A stretch of 64,000 nt of DNA, from positions 1 through 64,000 of the forward strand of contig NZ_AZDA01000013.1 of assembly GCF_001434575.1 (NCBI RefSeq), written 5' to 3'. The DNA is from Loigolactobacillus bifermentans DSM 20003. GTDB taxonomy: Bacteria > Bacillota > Bacilli > Lactobacillales > Lactobacillaceae. Positions 53,140 through 62,136 of this stretch are shown piece by piece. A program made the translations under genes and the position numbers. Below the pieces are notes generated by a model. The model searched no databases, was not told the origin of the DNA, and saw only the letters and a list, made by a program, of their open reading frames with translations. Within the stretch, counting starts at the first letter, position 1, and each line of letters begins with the position of its first letter.

Positions 53140-55674
53140 TTACTGACCTTGGCTGGTGCCAATGCCATGGCTTGAGTTGGTATTAGTGCTACCGGTGACT
53201 TCACCGCCAAGTAAGGCGGCGTCTGCATCATTACCACTAAAGTAATTTTTCCAGAAGGCCTTGTAATCTTTGCTTGTGCCACCAATGGCGAAATGATACT
53301 TAGTCGGATCAGGAGTCCAACCAGCATACAAGGATTTTACCTTGGTGCCAGTCACGCTGGTGCTGCTACCATCATACGTAATCGTACCTGATTTCATCCC
53401 AGTGGAAGCGACAACTGAAACAGATTTCACGCCGCTTGGCTTTTTGATTTTTTGACTGGTGCCTAAGACGCTACTGTCACTATCGTTAATGGCGTTGGCC
53501 ATTTTGGTCCAATACTGATCCGTCACTGTCCCAGAGGTGTCGGTTAAGTTGTAGTTATTGCCATAGAAGTTATCATAACCGTTCCAAGTGGCTAAGGTGA
53601 CTTTTGGCGTACTGCCGACAAACCAACTATCACGGTTATCGTTAGACGTCCCAGATTTCCCAACTAAATTGCTGGTGTCAAAAGTTGCTTCACTGCTAAT
53701 AGTGCTGGCCGTACCTTCTGTGACAACTTTCCGCATCATTTTGGTCATAATGTAGGCCGTTGCTTTCGAGAAGACCTTCGTCTTTTTGGCGTGGTGTTTG
53801 TAAACCACATGGCCGTTTGCATCTGTGATCTCAGAGATCACATACGCGTCAGTATGGGTCCCACCATTTGCAAATGTGGAGTAGGCGCTGGCCTGATCGG
53901 CAACGGAGATCCCATATTCAGTCCCACCTAGCGCTAGTCCTAATTGGCTGTAATCCTTTTTGGTTAAGCTAATGCCCATTTTGGTCATGTAGGACTTCAC
54001 GCTGCCTGCTTTTTTAACCGCTTTGTAAAGGTTAACGGCAGGGATGTTGTAAGAATACTTCAAGGCGTCAGTGGCACTCACATAGCGATTTTGAATGGTT
54101 TTCCCATAGTCAGTGGGTTTGTAACCATTGAAGTTGACTTTAAAGTCGGCAATCTTGGTTTGAGACCCAATGATCTGGCGCTGAATCGCTGGCGCATAAA
54201 CCAGTAATGGTTTGATGGATGAACCAGGGGAGCGTGAGGTGTCAAACGCATGGTTGATCTGGGTTAACGAGAATTTGGTGCCACCGACAAAACCTAATAC
54301 GGCACCAGTTTTGTTGTTTAAGAGCACACTACCACTTTGCACCGGTTCGGTGACTTTAACCGTTTTACCGGTGGTTGAATCCGTTGCGGTACTGTGGTGT
54401 GTCGTGCCCAGTGAACTGTTTTTGGTAACAGTTTGCATACTGTCATAAGCTGCTTTGTTTAATGTGGTGTGGATCTGATACCCACGTTCATTTAACAAGT
54501 TCGACGCTTGTTCATAGTATTGTTCATATAAGGCATTATCGTTTTTCAAATCAGCGGCCGTTAAACCATCTTTTTTGTACAATTGTTTCATTAAAATGTT
54601 GCGGGCATCTTTCGTGACTAAATTATAAACATAACCGTAACGCTTGGTTTGCGTCGTCTTGGTGCCTTGAGATTGGAAGTCCTTTTTAAGATCATACTTC
54701 ACAGCCGTTTGCCATTGCTGCTTGGTGATCTTACCATCCCGGTACATCCGAAATAAAACCACGTTTTTTCGTTGCATCCCAATTTTTAAATTCTTTTTCA
54801 GTTTACCGCTACTGGTATAAGGCGTGTAAACGGACGGACTTTGCGGCAAACCAGCAATAAAGGCGGCCTCTGGTAAGGAAACTGTTGCAGCTGTTTTACC
54901 AAACAGGCCTTCAGCGGCTTCTTCAACGCCGGCAATTTCTTGCCCCTTGTTGTTGATCCCAAAAGTAGCGGCATTTAAGTAAGCCTGTAAGATCTCTTGT
55001 TTCGAGAAATATTTATCGATCCGTAAGGCTAATAAAATTTCACTGGCTTTTCGTTTAAAGGTTGTTTCCGAATTCAATAATTGCATTTTCACTAATTGCT
55101 GGGTCAACGTTGAGCCACCGGTTTGTGTCCCGATCCCAGTTAAGCTAGAGATCAGTGCCCGAATCACGGCCTTTGGGACGACCCCTTTATGTTGATAGAA
55201 GTAGCTATCTTCAGTGGAGGTGATTGCTTTGGTCAAATTAGGCGAAATTTGATTAATGGAAACCGGCTGACTGACGATATTGGTTTGTAACGCACCTAGA
55301 CTAATATTATCCGCAAAATAAAGATTAGCAGGCTGATAATCGCTATTAATGCTGGTTTTCATCGTTTCGTAACTCGGAACGGATTCTTTGCTGAGGAGAG
55401 CCGCAAAATAACCAAGGCCCACCCCAACCAGCAACATTCCAGCAACTAATAGAAATGATAAAATATGTAAAAATAAGCTTTTGGCAACACTGATCGTAAT
55501 ATTGAAATAATAAACAAGTGTGGCCCGGCGACTTTCCTGAGGTTCCAAAGCCAGTTCGGGAAACTTGAAAAATTCAATAATATGATGCCATAAACGGCCG
55601 AAAAAACTGCGATTGCCAGTTGTCGGACTGGAACGCTTACGTCGTTTAGGCCCTGAGTTATGGTCTTTCAACAT
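53140..55674 (-). CDS. Class A penicillin-binding protein (bifunctional)
   Basis: An 844-residue wall synthase. A basic cytoplasmic head (1-60) and membrane helix (about 66-92) are followed by the GT51 glycosyltransferase with E155 in TSTEDSYFYQHKG and GGSTLTQQLVKMQLL (187-201). The transpeptidase has S485/K488 (SPGSSIKP) and KSGTSND near 675. The tail (about 760-844) is Ser/Thr/Gly-rich. The order and the STLTQQLVK motif fit PBP1B/PBP2A-type enzymes (pbpF/ponA group); I cannot choose the symbol. ATG 55674 follows TTAAGGTGGGATC. Confidence 0.94.
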   Translation of the reverse strand: MLKDHNSGPKRRKRSSPTTGNRSFFGRLWHHIIEFFKFPELALEPQESRRATLVYYFNITISVAKSLFLHILSFLLVAGMLLVGVGLGYFAALLSKESVPSYETMKTSINSDYQPANLYFADNISLGALQTNIVSQPVSINQISPNLTKAITSTEDSYFYQHKGVVPKAVIRALISSLTGIGTQTGGSTLTQQLVKMQLLNSETTFKRKASEILLALRIDKYFSKQEILQAYLNAATFGINNKGQEIAGVEEAAEGLFGKTAATVSLPEAAFIAGLPQSPSVYTPYTSSGKLKKNLKIGMQRKNVVLFRMYRDGKITKQQWQTAVKYDLKKDFQSQGTKTTQTKRYGYVYNLVTKDARNILMKQLYKKDGLTAADLKNDNALYEQYYEQASNLLNERGYQIHTTLNKAAYDSMQTVTKNSSLGTTHHSTATDSTTGKTVKVTEPVQSGSVLLNNKTGAVLGFVGGTKFSLTQINHAFDTSRSPGSSIKPLLVYAPAIQRQIIGSQTKIADFKVNFNGYKPTDYGKTIQNRYVSATDALKYSYNIPAVNLYKAVKKAGSVKSYMTKMGISLTKKDYSQLGLALGGTEYGISVADQASAYSTFANGGTHTDAYVISEITDANGHVVYKHHAKKTKVFSKATAYIMTKMMRKVVTEGTASTISSEATFDTSNLVGKSGTSNDNRDSWFVGSTPKVTLATWNGYDNFYGNNYNLTDTSGTVTDQYWTKMANAINDSDSSVLGTSQKIKKPSGVKSVSVVASTGMKSGTITYDGSSTSVTGTKVKSLYAGWTPDPTKYHFAIGGTSKDYKAFWKNYFSGNDADAALLGGEVTGSTNTNSSHGIGTSQGQ

Positions 55675-55774
55675 GATCCCACCTTAAAATTCAAAATACT
55701 CTCTCGTATTATACCAGATTGACATTTTTCTTGTTTGGGATTTCAAGGAAAGTTAAGAAAATCGCAATGATTGC

Positions 55775-55803
55775 TTGTTTTACGCCTGAGACACCGGTAA
55801 ACT
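55775..55803 (+). promoter_or_regulatory. Promoter of the EamA permease gene
   Basis: TTGTTT (55775), 17 nt, TAAACT (55798), 28 bp before the ATG. Confidence 0.6.
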
Positions 55804-55831
55804 AAATCCAAATTGGAAAATAGGTGAGGCT

Positions 55832-56719
55832 ATGGAAAACAGACGATTAGGGGTCAGTACGGGATTGGCATCCTATAGTTTATGGGGATTGCTAGGGGTA
55901 TTTTGGGAAACATTACATGCTGTGCCAGCCTTTGATACACTGGCCTATCGCATTGTGTGGTCGATCATTACCATTGCACTGGTGTTAACGGTGCAGCGTG
56001 ATTGGCGCCGTGTTGGTCAAACATTAAAACAGCTGGTGACCCAACGGAAGCTAGGGTGGATCGTGTTAAGTTCAGTGTTCATTTCACTCAATTGGTTGAT
56101 CTACATTTACATGGTCACGCATCAGCAGGCCACTGAGGCCAGTTTAGGCTATTACATTATGCCACTGATCAACGTCTTAGTGGCCGTTGTCGTGCTGCAT
56201 GAACGTTTGTCGCGGGGCCGGTTACTGGCGCTGGGATTTGTGGTGATTGGCGTTGCCGTACTCACCCTTCAATCAGGGCAGTTACCGCTGATGACCTTGA
56301 TGATGGCAGCCTCCTTTTGTTTTTACGGGCTGATCAAAAAACAAGTGCCATTGCCGGCTACGATCTCATTAACCTTAGAAACGCTGTTTGTGTTACCACT
56401 GGCCGTGGGTTACTTGTGGTGGTCACCGTATCATATCCTGCAAAGTGGCCCGCAGGTCACCGTGTTGTTGATGTTAAGTGGCGTGGTCACGGTGATTCCG
56501 TTATTACTGTTTGCAGTGGCTGCAAAAAATACGGATTTTGTGACGCTGAGTTTTTTACAATATCTAAACCCCACCATGCAATTATTAATGGCGGTTTTCG
56601 TGCTTCATGAACCCTTTCAAATGCAACAGCTACTGGTGTTTGGTTTAATTTGGATCGGCGTGCTGATTTTTACCATTGATAACGTAGTGGCCAACCGGCG
56701 GCCACTTAAAAAGTCGTGA
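55832..56719 (+). CDS. rarD: EamA-family permease, RarD-like
   Basis: 295 residues with about ten membrane helices in two EamA halves (1-140 and 145-290). The RarD type is shown by SLWGLLGVFWETLHAVPAFDTLAYRIVWS-like order near 17-45 and by NTDFVTLSFLQYLNPTMQLL near 232. RarD proteins are named for chloramphenicol sensitivity, but the substrate is unknown. ATG 55832 follows AATAGGTGAGGCT. Confidence 0.9.
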   Translation: MENRRLGVSTGLASYSLWGLLGVFWETLHAVPAFDTLAYRIVWSIITIALVLTVQRDWRRVGQTLKQLVTQRKLGWIVLSSVFISLNWLIYIYMVTHQQATEASLGYYIMPLINVLVAVVVLHERLSRGRLLALGFVVIGVAVLTLQSGQLPLMTLMMAASFCFYGLIKKQVPLPATISLTLETLFVLPLAVGYLWWSPYHILQSGPQVTVLLMLSGVVTVIPLLLFAVAAKNTDFVTLSFLQYLNPTMQLLMAVFVLHEPFQMQQLLVFGLIWIGVLIFTIDNVVANRRPLKKS

Positions 56720-56742
56720 GCAAGTTGCCCACGACTTTTTTT
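56708..56742. terminator. Bidirectional terminator between rarD and hsp20
   Basis: AAAAAGTCGTG, a 10-nt loop and CACGACTTTTTTT; the left arm overlaps the end of rarD. Confidence 0.9.
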
Positions 56743-56749
56743 AATGACA

Positions 56750-57160
56750 TTATTCAATGGTAATTGGCGGTTCGTCAGTGGCACCAGCTTTTTTCGGGAT
56801 CGTAATACTTAATAAACCATCCTGATAGCTGGCCTTAATGTGCGCCCGGTCACCATTTTTAAGGTAAAATTGCCGACTGACCGTGCCCATGTGCCGCTCA
56901 TGACGGACTACTTGGTCTTGATCATTTTTCGTGTCCGTTTCTTGGCGGTGCTGGGCACTAATGGTTAACGTGTCGTGGCGGTAGTCTAGCTGTAACTCGG
57001 CTTTGTCAAAGCCCGGTAACTCTGCTGTGACCTGATAAGCTTGTTCCTTATCGTGAATATCCACGTTAAACGTTGGTGTTTCAAAATGAAAAGGGGACCA
57101 GTTGTTAAAGAAATCAAAAGGGTTCGGATAATTGTCGTGACGGTCAACTTCGTTTGTCAT
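56750..57160 (-). CDS. hsp20: Small heat shock protein Hsp20
   Basis: 136 residues from ATG 57160 (MTNEVDRHDNYPNPFDFFNN), preceded by AAAGGAAAGAGG; the longer frame enters bioY and is not used. The alpha-crystallin domain covers about 38-130, with FNVDIHDKEQAYQVTAELPGF-type opening, a DYRHDTLTISAQH strand and GLLSITIPKK near the end; the C-terminal ITIE is the I-x-I type oligomer contact. It is an ATP-independent holdase. No CIRCE or CtsR box was recognised just upstream. Confidence 0.95.
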   Translation of the reverse strand: MTNEVDRHDNYPNPFDFFNNWSPFHFETPTFNVDIHDKEQAYQVTAELPGFDKAELQLDYRHDTLTISAQHRQETDTKNDQDQVVRHERHMGTVSRQFYLKNGDRAHIKASYQDGLLSITIPKKAGATDEPPITIE

Positions 57161-57245
57161 GTAAAAAACCTCTTTCCTTTCGTTTTTTTGGAACATCCTT
57201 ATTTTGCAAGCTTCGCCGTTGGGATGCAAGTAAAACGCACTGGGT

Positions 57246-57794
57246 TTACGCGGCTTTTTGTGGCCGTAATTGTGGCAACCGTTGGTACAATAAACCGCCA
57301 CAATACGCGGCAGCCACACCCTTGATCAGTGCTGGCAGTAAAAAGGGGACCAAACCACTGGTGAAGGCGGCTGTCAGGCTAAGCTGCCCGGTAATCACAA
57401 GCCATAAACTGCCGACAATCAGCGTCCCCAGTGCACCACATAAATTAGCGCAAACCGCTTGCCAATGATGAAAGCCCCGCCGTTGGACCCAAGTGCCGGT
57501 GATCAAAGTTGTGGCAAAAAAGCCCCAAATGTAACCGCCTGTTGGCCCAAATAACGTACCGAGCCCAGCGGCCATCCCTGCAAATACCGGTAAGCCCAAC
57601 AGGCCAAGGAGAATGTACAAGCCAATGGTGTAGCTACCATAACGTGGTCCCAAAATCGTGGCAATCAGCCCCACGGCAAACGTTTGGCCGGTTAATGGAA
57701 TCAAACCAAGCGGCAAGGTTAGCTGTGAGAAAATGGCGAGGATCACCGCAAATTCAGCGGTGAGAATGCTATTTTTTAAACGTGTGTGCGTCAT
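57246..57794 (-). CDS. bioY: Biotin ECF transporter S component BioY
   Basis: 182 residues with about six membrane helices. BioY landmarks are LGLIPLTGQTFAVGLIATILGPRYG (about 29-53), FAGMAAGLGTLFGPTGGYIWGF (about 71-92) and a C-terminal FLLPALIKG. It binds biotin for the shared ECF module, which is not in this window. It begins 13 bp after birA on the same strand, with AAGGGAGG as ribosome site, and should be under BirA control. Confidence 0.95.
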   Translation of the reverse strand: MTHTRLKNSILTAEFAVILAIFSQLTLPLGLIPLTGQTFAVGLIATILGPRYGSYTIGLYILLGLLGLPVFAGMAAGLGTLFGPTGGYIWGFFATTLITGTWVQRRGFHHWQAVCANLCGALGTLIVGSLWLVITGQLSLTAAFTSGLVPFLLPALIKGVAAAYCGGLLYQRLPQLRPQKAA

Positions 57795-57807
57795 GTGAAC
57801 GCCTCCC

Positions 57808-58776
57808 TTAAAAGTGCACTTTGGTCACTTCGCCGGCGTTTAGCGTCAGTGGCCCTGTTGGGGTGGCCAGGCAAAGTTGACCGTGATCGTCGATGTCGGT
57901 AACGTCGCCTTCAATGGCCCGGTCACCGATCTGTAGCGTTACCCGCCGGCCGATTAAAAATGAATGCGCCCGGTATTCATTGAGAAACGCCCCGTTGGGA
58001 TAGGTCGGATAAAGTGCAAAAAATTCAGTTAAAATCGCCGCAATTAACTGGTTACGCGTAATGGTCGGTGTGGTTTGAAAAAGACTGCCGACTTTAGCTT
58101 GTAGTTCAAGCGGTAGGCTGGTATTTGGTAGATAAAAATCGATGCCAATCCCCACCACTAAACTGGTGATCTGCTGGGTTTCCATATCACTTACCGCTTC
58201 GGATAAAATGCCACAGACTTTTTTGTGATTCAGGTAAAGATCATTGACCCATTTAATTGCCACTTGGATCCCAGTGGTTTTGCGAATGGCCCGCATGACT
58301 GCGGTTGCAGTTGCGGTGGTCAACAAGCCGACTTGGCTGAGATCTTGCATGGGGGCCAGTAACAAGCTTAAATAAATCCCACTGTGCGCCGGTGATTGAA
58401 AACCGCGACCATAACGGCCGTAACCGGCTGTTTGTTCGTCTGCCAAAAAAACTTGGGGTGTGGTGGCTTGTTGAACCGCAGCGGTTTTCGCCAGTTGATT
58501 GGTGGAAGGCGCACTGGCTAAAACAGTTAAGGGCAAGGACTGTAATGATGCTGGTAATGCAGCTTGAATCAATGCTTGACTTAAAACATCATTGCGCTGG
58601 TAACGGTAACCTTGTTGCGGGTGACTTTCGATTGTCACACCAGCCTTTTTCAGTTGTTGAATGGCTTTCCAAATCGCCGTGCGTGAATAGCCAAAGTCCT
58701 GCGCCAGTTTTTCCCCGGAAAAATAACGATCGGGATGCGCATCAAAAAATTGCCACAGTTGATTTTGTAATGTCAT
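57808..58776 (-). CDS. birA: Bifunctional biotin-protein ligase / biotin repressor BirA
   Basis: 322 residues. The N-terminal winged helix-turn-helix (1-60: YFSGEKLAQDFGYSRTAIWKAIQQL) binds the biotin operator. The ligase domain has ASAPSTNQLAK (87-97), the nucleotide/biotin loop GYGRYGRGF (118-126) and KWVNDLYLNHKKVCGIL near 177. The SH3-like C-terminal domain ends near 318. It attaches biotin to carboxylase carriers and, as biotinyl-AMP complex, represses transport genes. It is first in a birA-bioY operon. Confidence 0.95.
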   Translation of the reverse strand: MTLQNQLWQFFDAHPDRYFSGEKLAQDFGYSRTAIWKAIQQLKKAGVTIESHPQQGYRYQRNDVLSQALIQAALPASLQSLPLTVLASAPSTNQLAKTAAVQQATTPQVFLADEQTAGYGRYGRGFQSPAHSGIYLSLLLAPMQDLSQVGLLTTATATAVMRAIRKTTGIQVAIKWVNDLYLNHKKVCGILSEAVSDMETQQITSLVVGIGIDFYLPNTSLPLELQAKVGSLFQTTPTITRNQLIAAILTEFFALYPTYPNGAFLNEYRAHSFLIGRRVTLQIGDRAIEGDVTDIDDHGQLCLATPTGPLTLNAGEVTKVHF

Positions 58777-58787
58777 AAAATTCGCCT

Positions 58788-58817
58788 CGTTAACCTAATT
58801 TGTTAAATGGTTGTCAA
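58788..58817 (-). promoter_or_regulatory. Probable BirA operator
   Basis: Read on the minus strand, TTGACAACC, 13 nt, GGTTAACG. This resembles the Firmicutes biotin box TTGTTAACC-N14/15-GGTTAACAA with three mismatches and a slightly short spacer. It lies 12 bp upstream of birA and could overlap the promoter. Confidence 0.45.
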
Positions 58818-58903
58818 AAGCATAGCAAAAAATCGGCGCCGAAACAATGGCTTTTAAAATTGAATTTGTCACCAATCGGAGATGGTAGGGTTTTTAATAA
58901 ATA

Positions 58904-58918
58904 GTTACATTAAGTAAC
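58904..58918. repeat. Palindrome GTTAC-ATTAA-GTAAC
   Basis: A perfect 5-bp inverted repeat with 5-nt centre, in the 254-bp gap between birA and the small gene at 59031. It could be an operator. The gap otherwise holds only the BirA box and a TATAAT. Confidence 0.35.
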
Positions 58919-58999
58919 GCTAGGCAGATTATTTTCATGAATATATTAAACTCCTATTACAGAAAAGCTAAAACCCCCTGTGGTTATTGGAATTTGCGG

Positions 59000-59005
59000 T
59001 ATAAT
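59000..59005 (+). promoter_or_regulatory. Promoter -10 for the small-gene cluster
   Basis: TATAAT at 59000, 26 bp before the ATG at 59031; the -35 is poor. Confidence 0.5.
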
Positions 59006-59030
59006 TAAATTAAATAAAGGGAGGTAATCC

Positions 59031-59282
59031 ATGATGACTTGGGAACATTTGTTGCAAAATCAGTTGGATGATGGTAAAAGTGAAGGCAACGGTGTTACAA
59101 TTGAGGTTCCAAATACCAAGGAAAAATTAACCTTAAAAATCGATGCAGATGTCGTCGAAAAACTGGCCAATGACAATACGAAGCTTGAATTGTTGATCAA
59201 GCGTTTGTTAAGTCGGCATCAAAAAACCACCACGCGAGAGACCATTGTGATCAATAAGCGCAACTTGCGGATCTTTATTTAG
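59031..59282 (+). CDS. Small hypothetical protein
   Basis: 83 residues from ATG 59031, 6 nt after GGGAGG (ATG 59034 is also possible). The middle, IEVPNTKEKLTLKIDADVVEKLAND, suggests two beta strands and a helix; the C-terminus is basic (INKRNLRIFI). There is no membrane segment and I recognise no family. The coding signal is the strong ribosome site and promoter. It may be co-transcribed with the Cse60-like gene 39 bp on. Confidence 0.65.
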   Translation: MMTWEHLLQNQLDDGKSEGNGVTIEVPNTKEKLTLKIDADVVEKLANDNTKLELLIKRLLSRHQKTTTRETIVINKRNLRIFI

Positions 59283-59321
59283 CAATCGTTAAACTATTAT
59301 TCTATTAAAAGGAGTTACCAC

Positions 59322-59501
59322 ATGGCTTATCAAAGTAAAGTTTTCACCACTTACACACAGGAATTACAAAATCGGTTAAACAAGGTATTGACTGATATTA
59401 ATGAAGCAGAACGGGAACTGGTAGATGTAAAGATCAACCCGATCCAATCTGAAGAAAATATTGACGGTACCATGTTATTGGTGACTGTGATTTCAAAATA
59501 A
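59322..59501 (+). CDS. Cse60-like (DUF2758-like) small protein
   Basis: 59 residues from ATG 59322, 7-8 nt after AAAAGGAG. It opens MAYQSKVFTTYTQELQNRLN and ends MLLVTVISK, the helix-then-strand layout of Cse60/DUF2758 proteins (KVF..L...N..L.......VDIK..). Members occur in bacilli and lactobacilli with no known function. The family call is tentative. Confidence 0.65.
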   Translation: MAYQSKVFTTYTQELQNRLNKVLTDINEAERELVDVKINPIQSEENIDGTMLLVTVISK

Positions 59502-59531
59502 GCATGTCCGGCGATCATAATTTTTTCGCGG

Positions 59532-59572
59532 CAGGCCATTTTTACCGAAAAACGGCAAAAGGTCTGTTTTTT
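59532..59572 (+). terminator. Terminator after the Cse60-like gene
   Basis: CAGGCC and GGTCTG pair around an inner CCG/CGG hairpin, followed by six T residues. Confidence 0.75.
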
Positions 59573-59595
59573 ATTTTAAACAAAGGATGTTCGGT

Positions 59596-59925
59596 ATGAA
59601 ATTTGAAACCATTGTGACAGATTGTGCGTTATCCATTTATCAGCATCAGCATTTTGCATTGGCCCAACACATCACGTTACCCATTACTTTTACCCATGAC
59701 CGTAAAGAAGCCATTGGCTGTGTGATTTTTGATCTGCCGGCTAAGGGGCAAGGGGATTACAGTGTGCATCGCTTTGATCAACGATATGGCATGGTACAAG
59801 ATCCAGTCCGGCAAGTGCCGCATAGTACGCTGTACGATTGTGAAGCAGACTGGGATCAGGCTGATGAATTGGTGGCGGCGGTTGAAAAACAGGTGGCCAC
59901 CTTAGAAGTAGCGCCAAAAAAATAG
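59596..59925 (+). CDS. Hypothetical cytoplasmic protein
   Basis: 109 residues from ATG 59596, 10 nt after AAAGG; an ATG three codons earlier touches that site. It is soluble and acidic, with EAIGCVIFDLP near 39 and YDCEADWDQADELVAAVEKQVATL towards the end. No family is recognised. It lies between two terminators, so is probably monocistronic, though no promoter stands out. Confidence 0.65.
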   Translation: MKFETIVTDCALSIYQHQHFALAQHITLPITFTHDRKEAIGCVIFDLPAKGQGDYSVHRFDQRYGMVQDPVRQVPHSTLYDCEADWDQADELVAAVEKQVATLEVAPKK

Positions 59926-59948
59926 ACCACAAGGGTCTATTTTTTTTG
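59915..59948. terminator. Bidirectional terminator
   Basis: AAAAAAATAGACC, a short loop, GGTCTATTTTTTTT, between the hypothetical gene and pepV. Confidence 0.9.
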
Positions 59949-59950
59949 AC

Positions 59951-61339
59951 TTATTGAGCCAAGCGATAAATCGCTTCAGCGTAAATGGCTGCCGCTAAGA
60001 AAAAGTCGGCTGTTGGCATGTATTCGTTGGCTTGGTGCATGACGTTCTTTTCCATATCAAACAAAGCGCCAAAGGCAACGCCACGGGGTAATAAGCGCCC
60101 GTAAGTACCGCCACCAACGACTTCTTCATGTCCTGGGGTACCGGTTTGATGTTCAAAAACGGCTAGTAACGTTTTCACCAATGGATCATCAGGTGCGACA
60201 TAATGTGGGGTCATGGCATGGGTTTGTGGCACCATGGTCACATTATCAGGCAGGCCGTTTGTCAAGCCGGCACGAATGTCAGCTACTGTGATGCCTTTTG
60301 GATAGCGAATGTTTAACGTGATCAATGCCGGTTCACCAGCTGTAAATTTGAAAATGTCAGGGCTGGCGGTGACGTCGCCCATAATCGCGTCATGATGGGC
60401 AATGCCTAATTTAACACCATTAAAATCCAAATGGAATAGCTGTTGGATCGTGGTTAAATAGGTGTGGCCAGTGGGGTCTGTCACGTAAGCTTGTAAAAAG
60501 TCGGCCAAATACGTGGCGGCATTGATTCCAAATTGAGGGTCCATCGAATGGGCGACTTTCCCGGTTAAGGTCAGGGTGTTGTCCTTAAGCTGGCCGGTTA
60601 CCGGCTTGTCTGCCAAATAAGTGTCAAATTGGGTGGCGAAGTCAGCCGGCAAAGTCCCTGCTAAAGTGGCTGTGGCAACCTGTGGCACCATGTTACTGGC
60701 TAAGCCACTTTGAAAGTGGGTTAATTGAACGTCACCGGTACCGTCAAGGGGTGCAAAGGTCAGGTCAAAGTTGGTGATGCCTTTTTCACCATTAATAATT
60801 GGAAATTCAGCATCAGGTGAGAAGCCCAGGTCAGGCATGGGTTCATTGGCTTGGTAGCGGGTCATGCCATACCAATCATTTTCCTCATCACTGCCGAAAA
60901 TCAAATGGATCTTTTTATGCACCGGTAAGCCTAATTTTTTGATCAATTTCATGCCATAATAAGCGGCAATTAATGGTCCTTTGTCGTCACTGGTACCACG
61001 TCCATAAAGGTTGCCGTCTTTTTCAGTGAGGACAAACGGTTCCGTTTCCCAGCCATCACCAGCCGGCACCACGTCAACGTGGGAAAAGATCCCCAATGTT
61101 TCTGGGCCAGCCCCGTATTCAATGCGACCGGCAACGTTTTCAATATTTTTAGTTTGAAAACCGTCGCGTTGGCCTAATGCAATCATTTTTTCAATAGCTG
61201 TTTTAGGGCCCGGGCCTAAAGGGGCAGCGGCTGTTTTTTGAGCGAGATCCCGGGAACTGTCAATGGCGACCAACGCTTTTAGATCTGCCAGCATTTCTGG
61301 TTTATAGGCTGCAATTTCTTTTTGCCAATCAAGTGTCAT
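59951..61339 (-). CDS. pepV: Dipeptidase PepV (M20 family)
   Basis: A 462-residue dinuclear zinc exopeptidase. Metal-site motifs are GIFSHVDVVPAGDGWETEPF (83-102), GRGTSDDKGPLIAAYYGMK near 113 and FGSDEENDWYGM near 147, with a late HEEVVGGGTYGRLLPRGVAFG near 408. An inserted lid domain occupies about 185-380. It cleaves dipeptides in the cytoplasm and is typical of lactic acid bacteria. ATG 61339 follows GAAAGTAGGTGTCAAG. Confidence 0.96.
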   Translation of the reverse strand: MTLDWQKEIAAYKPEMLADLKALVAIDSSRDLAQKTAAAPLGPGPKTAIEKMIALGQRDGFQTKNIENVAGRIEYGAGPETLGIFSHVDVVPAGDGWETEPFVLTEKDGNLYGRGTSDDKGPLIAAYYGMKLIKKLGLPVHKKIHLIFGSDEENDWYGMTRYQANEPMPDLGFSPDAEFPIINGEKGITNFDLTFAPLDGTGDVQLTHFQSGLASNMVPQVATATLAGTLPADFATQFDTYLADKPVTGQLKDNTLTLTGKVAHSMDPQFGINAATYLADFLQAYVTDPTGHTYLTTIQQLFHLDFNGVKLGIAHHDAIMGDVTASPDIFKFTAGEPALITLNIRYPKGITVADIRAGLTNGLPDNVTMVPQTHAMTPHYVAPDDPLVKTLLAVFEHQTGTPGHEEVVGGGTYGRLLPRGVAFGALFDMEKNVMHQANEYMPTADFFLAAAIYAEAIYRLAQ

Positions 61340-61414
61340 CTTGACACCTACTTTCTTTCAGACTTATGCTATAAGCCTATCATGTGAATGGTTTTTTGGA
61401 AAGGAAGAAACAGC

Positions 61415-62071
61415 GTGAATTTAAGTCAACAAGAACAAGCTTGGCTCACTGCAGCAACAACTTACATGCAACAAACACTTGGTCAGGATCAAACGGGCCA
61501 TAGTATTGATCATATTAATCGTGTCGTGCGGCTTGCTGGAAAAATCGCCCAGGCTGAACAGCAGCCCTTATTCATGCCATTATTTGCGGCAACGTTACAT
61601 GACGTGATCGATCCAAAACTTTTTGACCAGCCAGCACAGGCGCGGCAAGCCTTAACGACGTTTTTAAATCAGATCCAAGTCCCAGTCGCAACGCAACAAG
61701 CGCTGTGGGCGATCATTGACCACATGTCATTTCGTAAAAATTTGGAACAGCCGCAACAACTGACCCTAGCCGGTCAAATTGTACAAGATGCGGATCGCTT
61801 AGATGCCATTGGCGCCATTGGCATCGGCCGGACTTTTTATTATGGCGGTCATTTTGGCGACCCAATGTATGACCCGACATTGCCACCACGGCAACATCTG
61901 ACGGCTGCTGAATACGCCCAAGGCAATAGTACGGTGATCAATCATTTTTATGAAAAGTTATTACGATTGGCCCAACAAATGAACACCCCAACTGGCCAAC
62001 AACTTGCCGCTCAGCGACAAGCCTTTATGGAAACATTCCTAACCCGGTTTAAGGCTGAATGGGAAGGGTAA
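61415..62071 (+). CDS. HD-domain phosphohydrolase
   Basis: 218 residues from GTG 61415 after GGAAAGGAAG. HD-domain ligands: H in GHSIDHINRVVRLA (about 29-42), HD in AATLHDVIDPK near 66-67, a downstream HM in AIIDHMSFRK near 112 and D in QDADRLDAIGAIGIGR near 132. This is the YpgQ/YedJ type, some of which hydrolyse nucleoside triphosphates. The physiological substrate is not evident. Confidence 0.9.
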   Translation: MNLSQQEQAWLTAATTYMQQTLGQDQTGHSIDHINRVVRLAGKIAQAEQQPLFMPLFAATLHDVIDPKLFDQPAQARQALTTFLNQIQVPVATQQALWAIIDHMSFRKNLEQPQQLTLAGQIVQDADRLDAIGAIGIGRTFYYGGHFGDPMYDPTLPPRQHLTAAEYAQGNSTVINHFYEKLLRLAQQMNTPTGQQLAAQRQAFMETFLTRFKAEWEG

Positions 62072-62136
62072 TCAAAGAGGCTGGGCCATAATTACTTATT
62101 TTGGTTTGCGCACCGCACCCGGCCGATTTTGGATTT

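Noticed and set aside
52997-53327. Longer N-terminus of the GIY-YIG protein
   Set aside because: It would overlap the terminator and the 3' end of the PBP gene; the internal ATG has a ribosome site.
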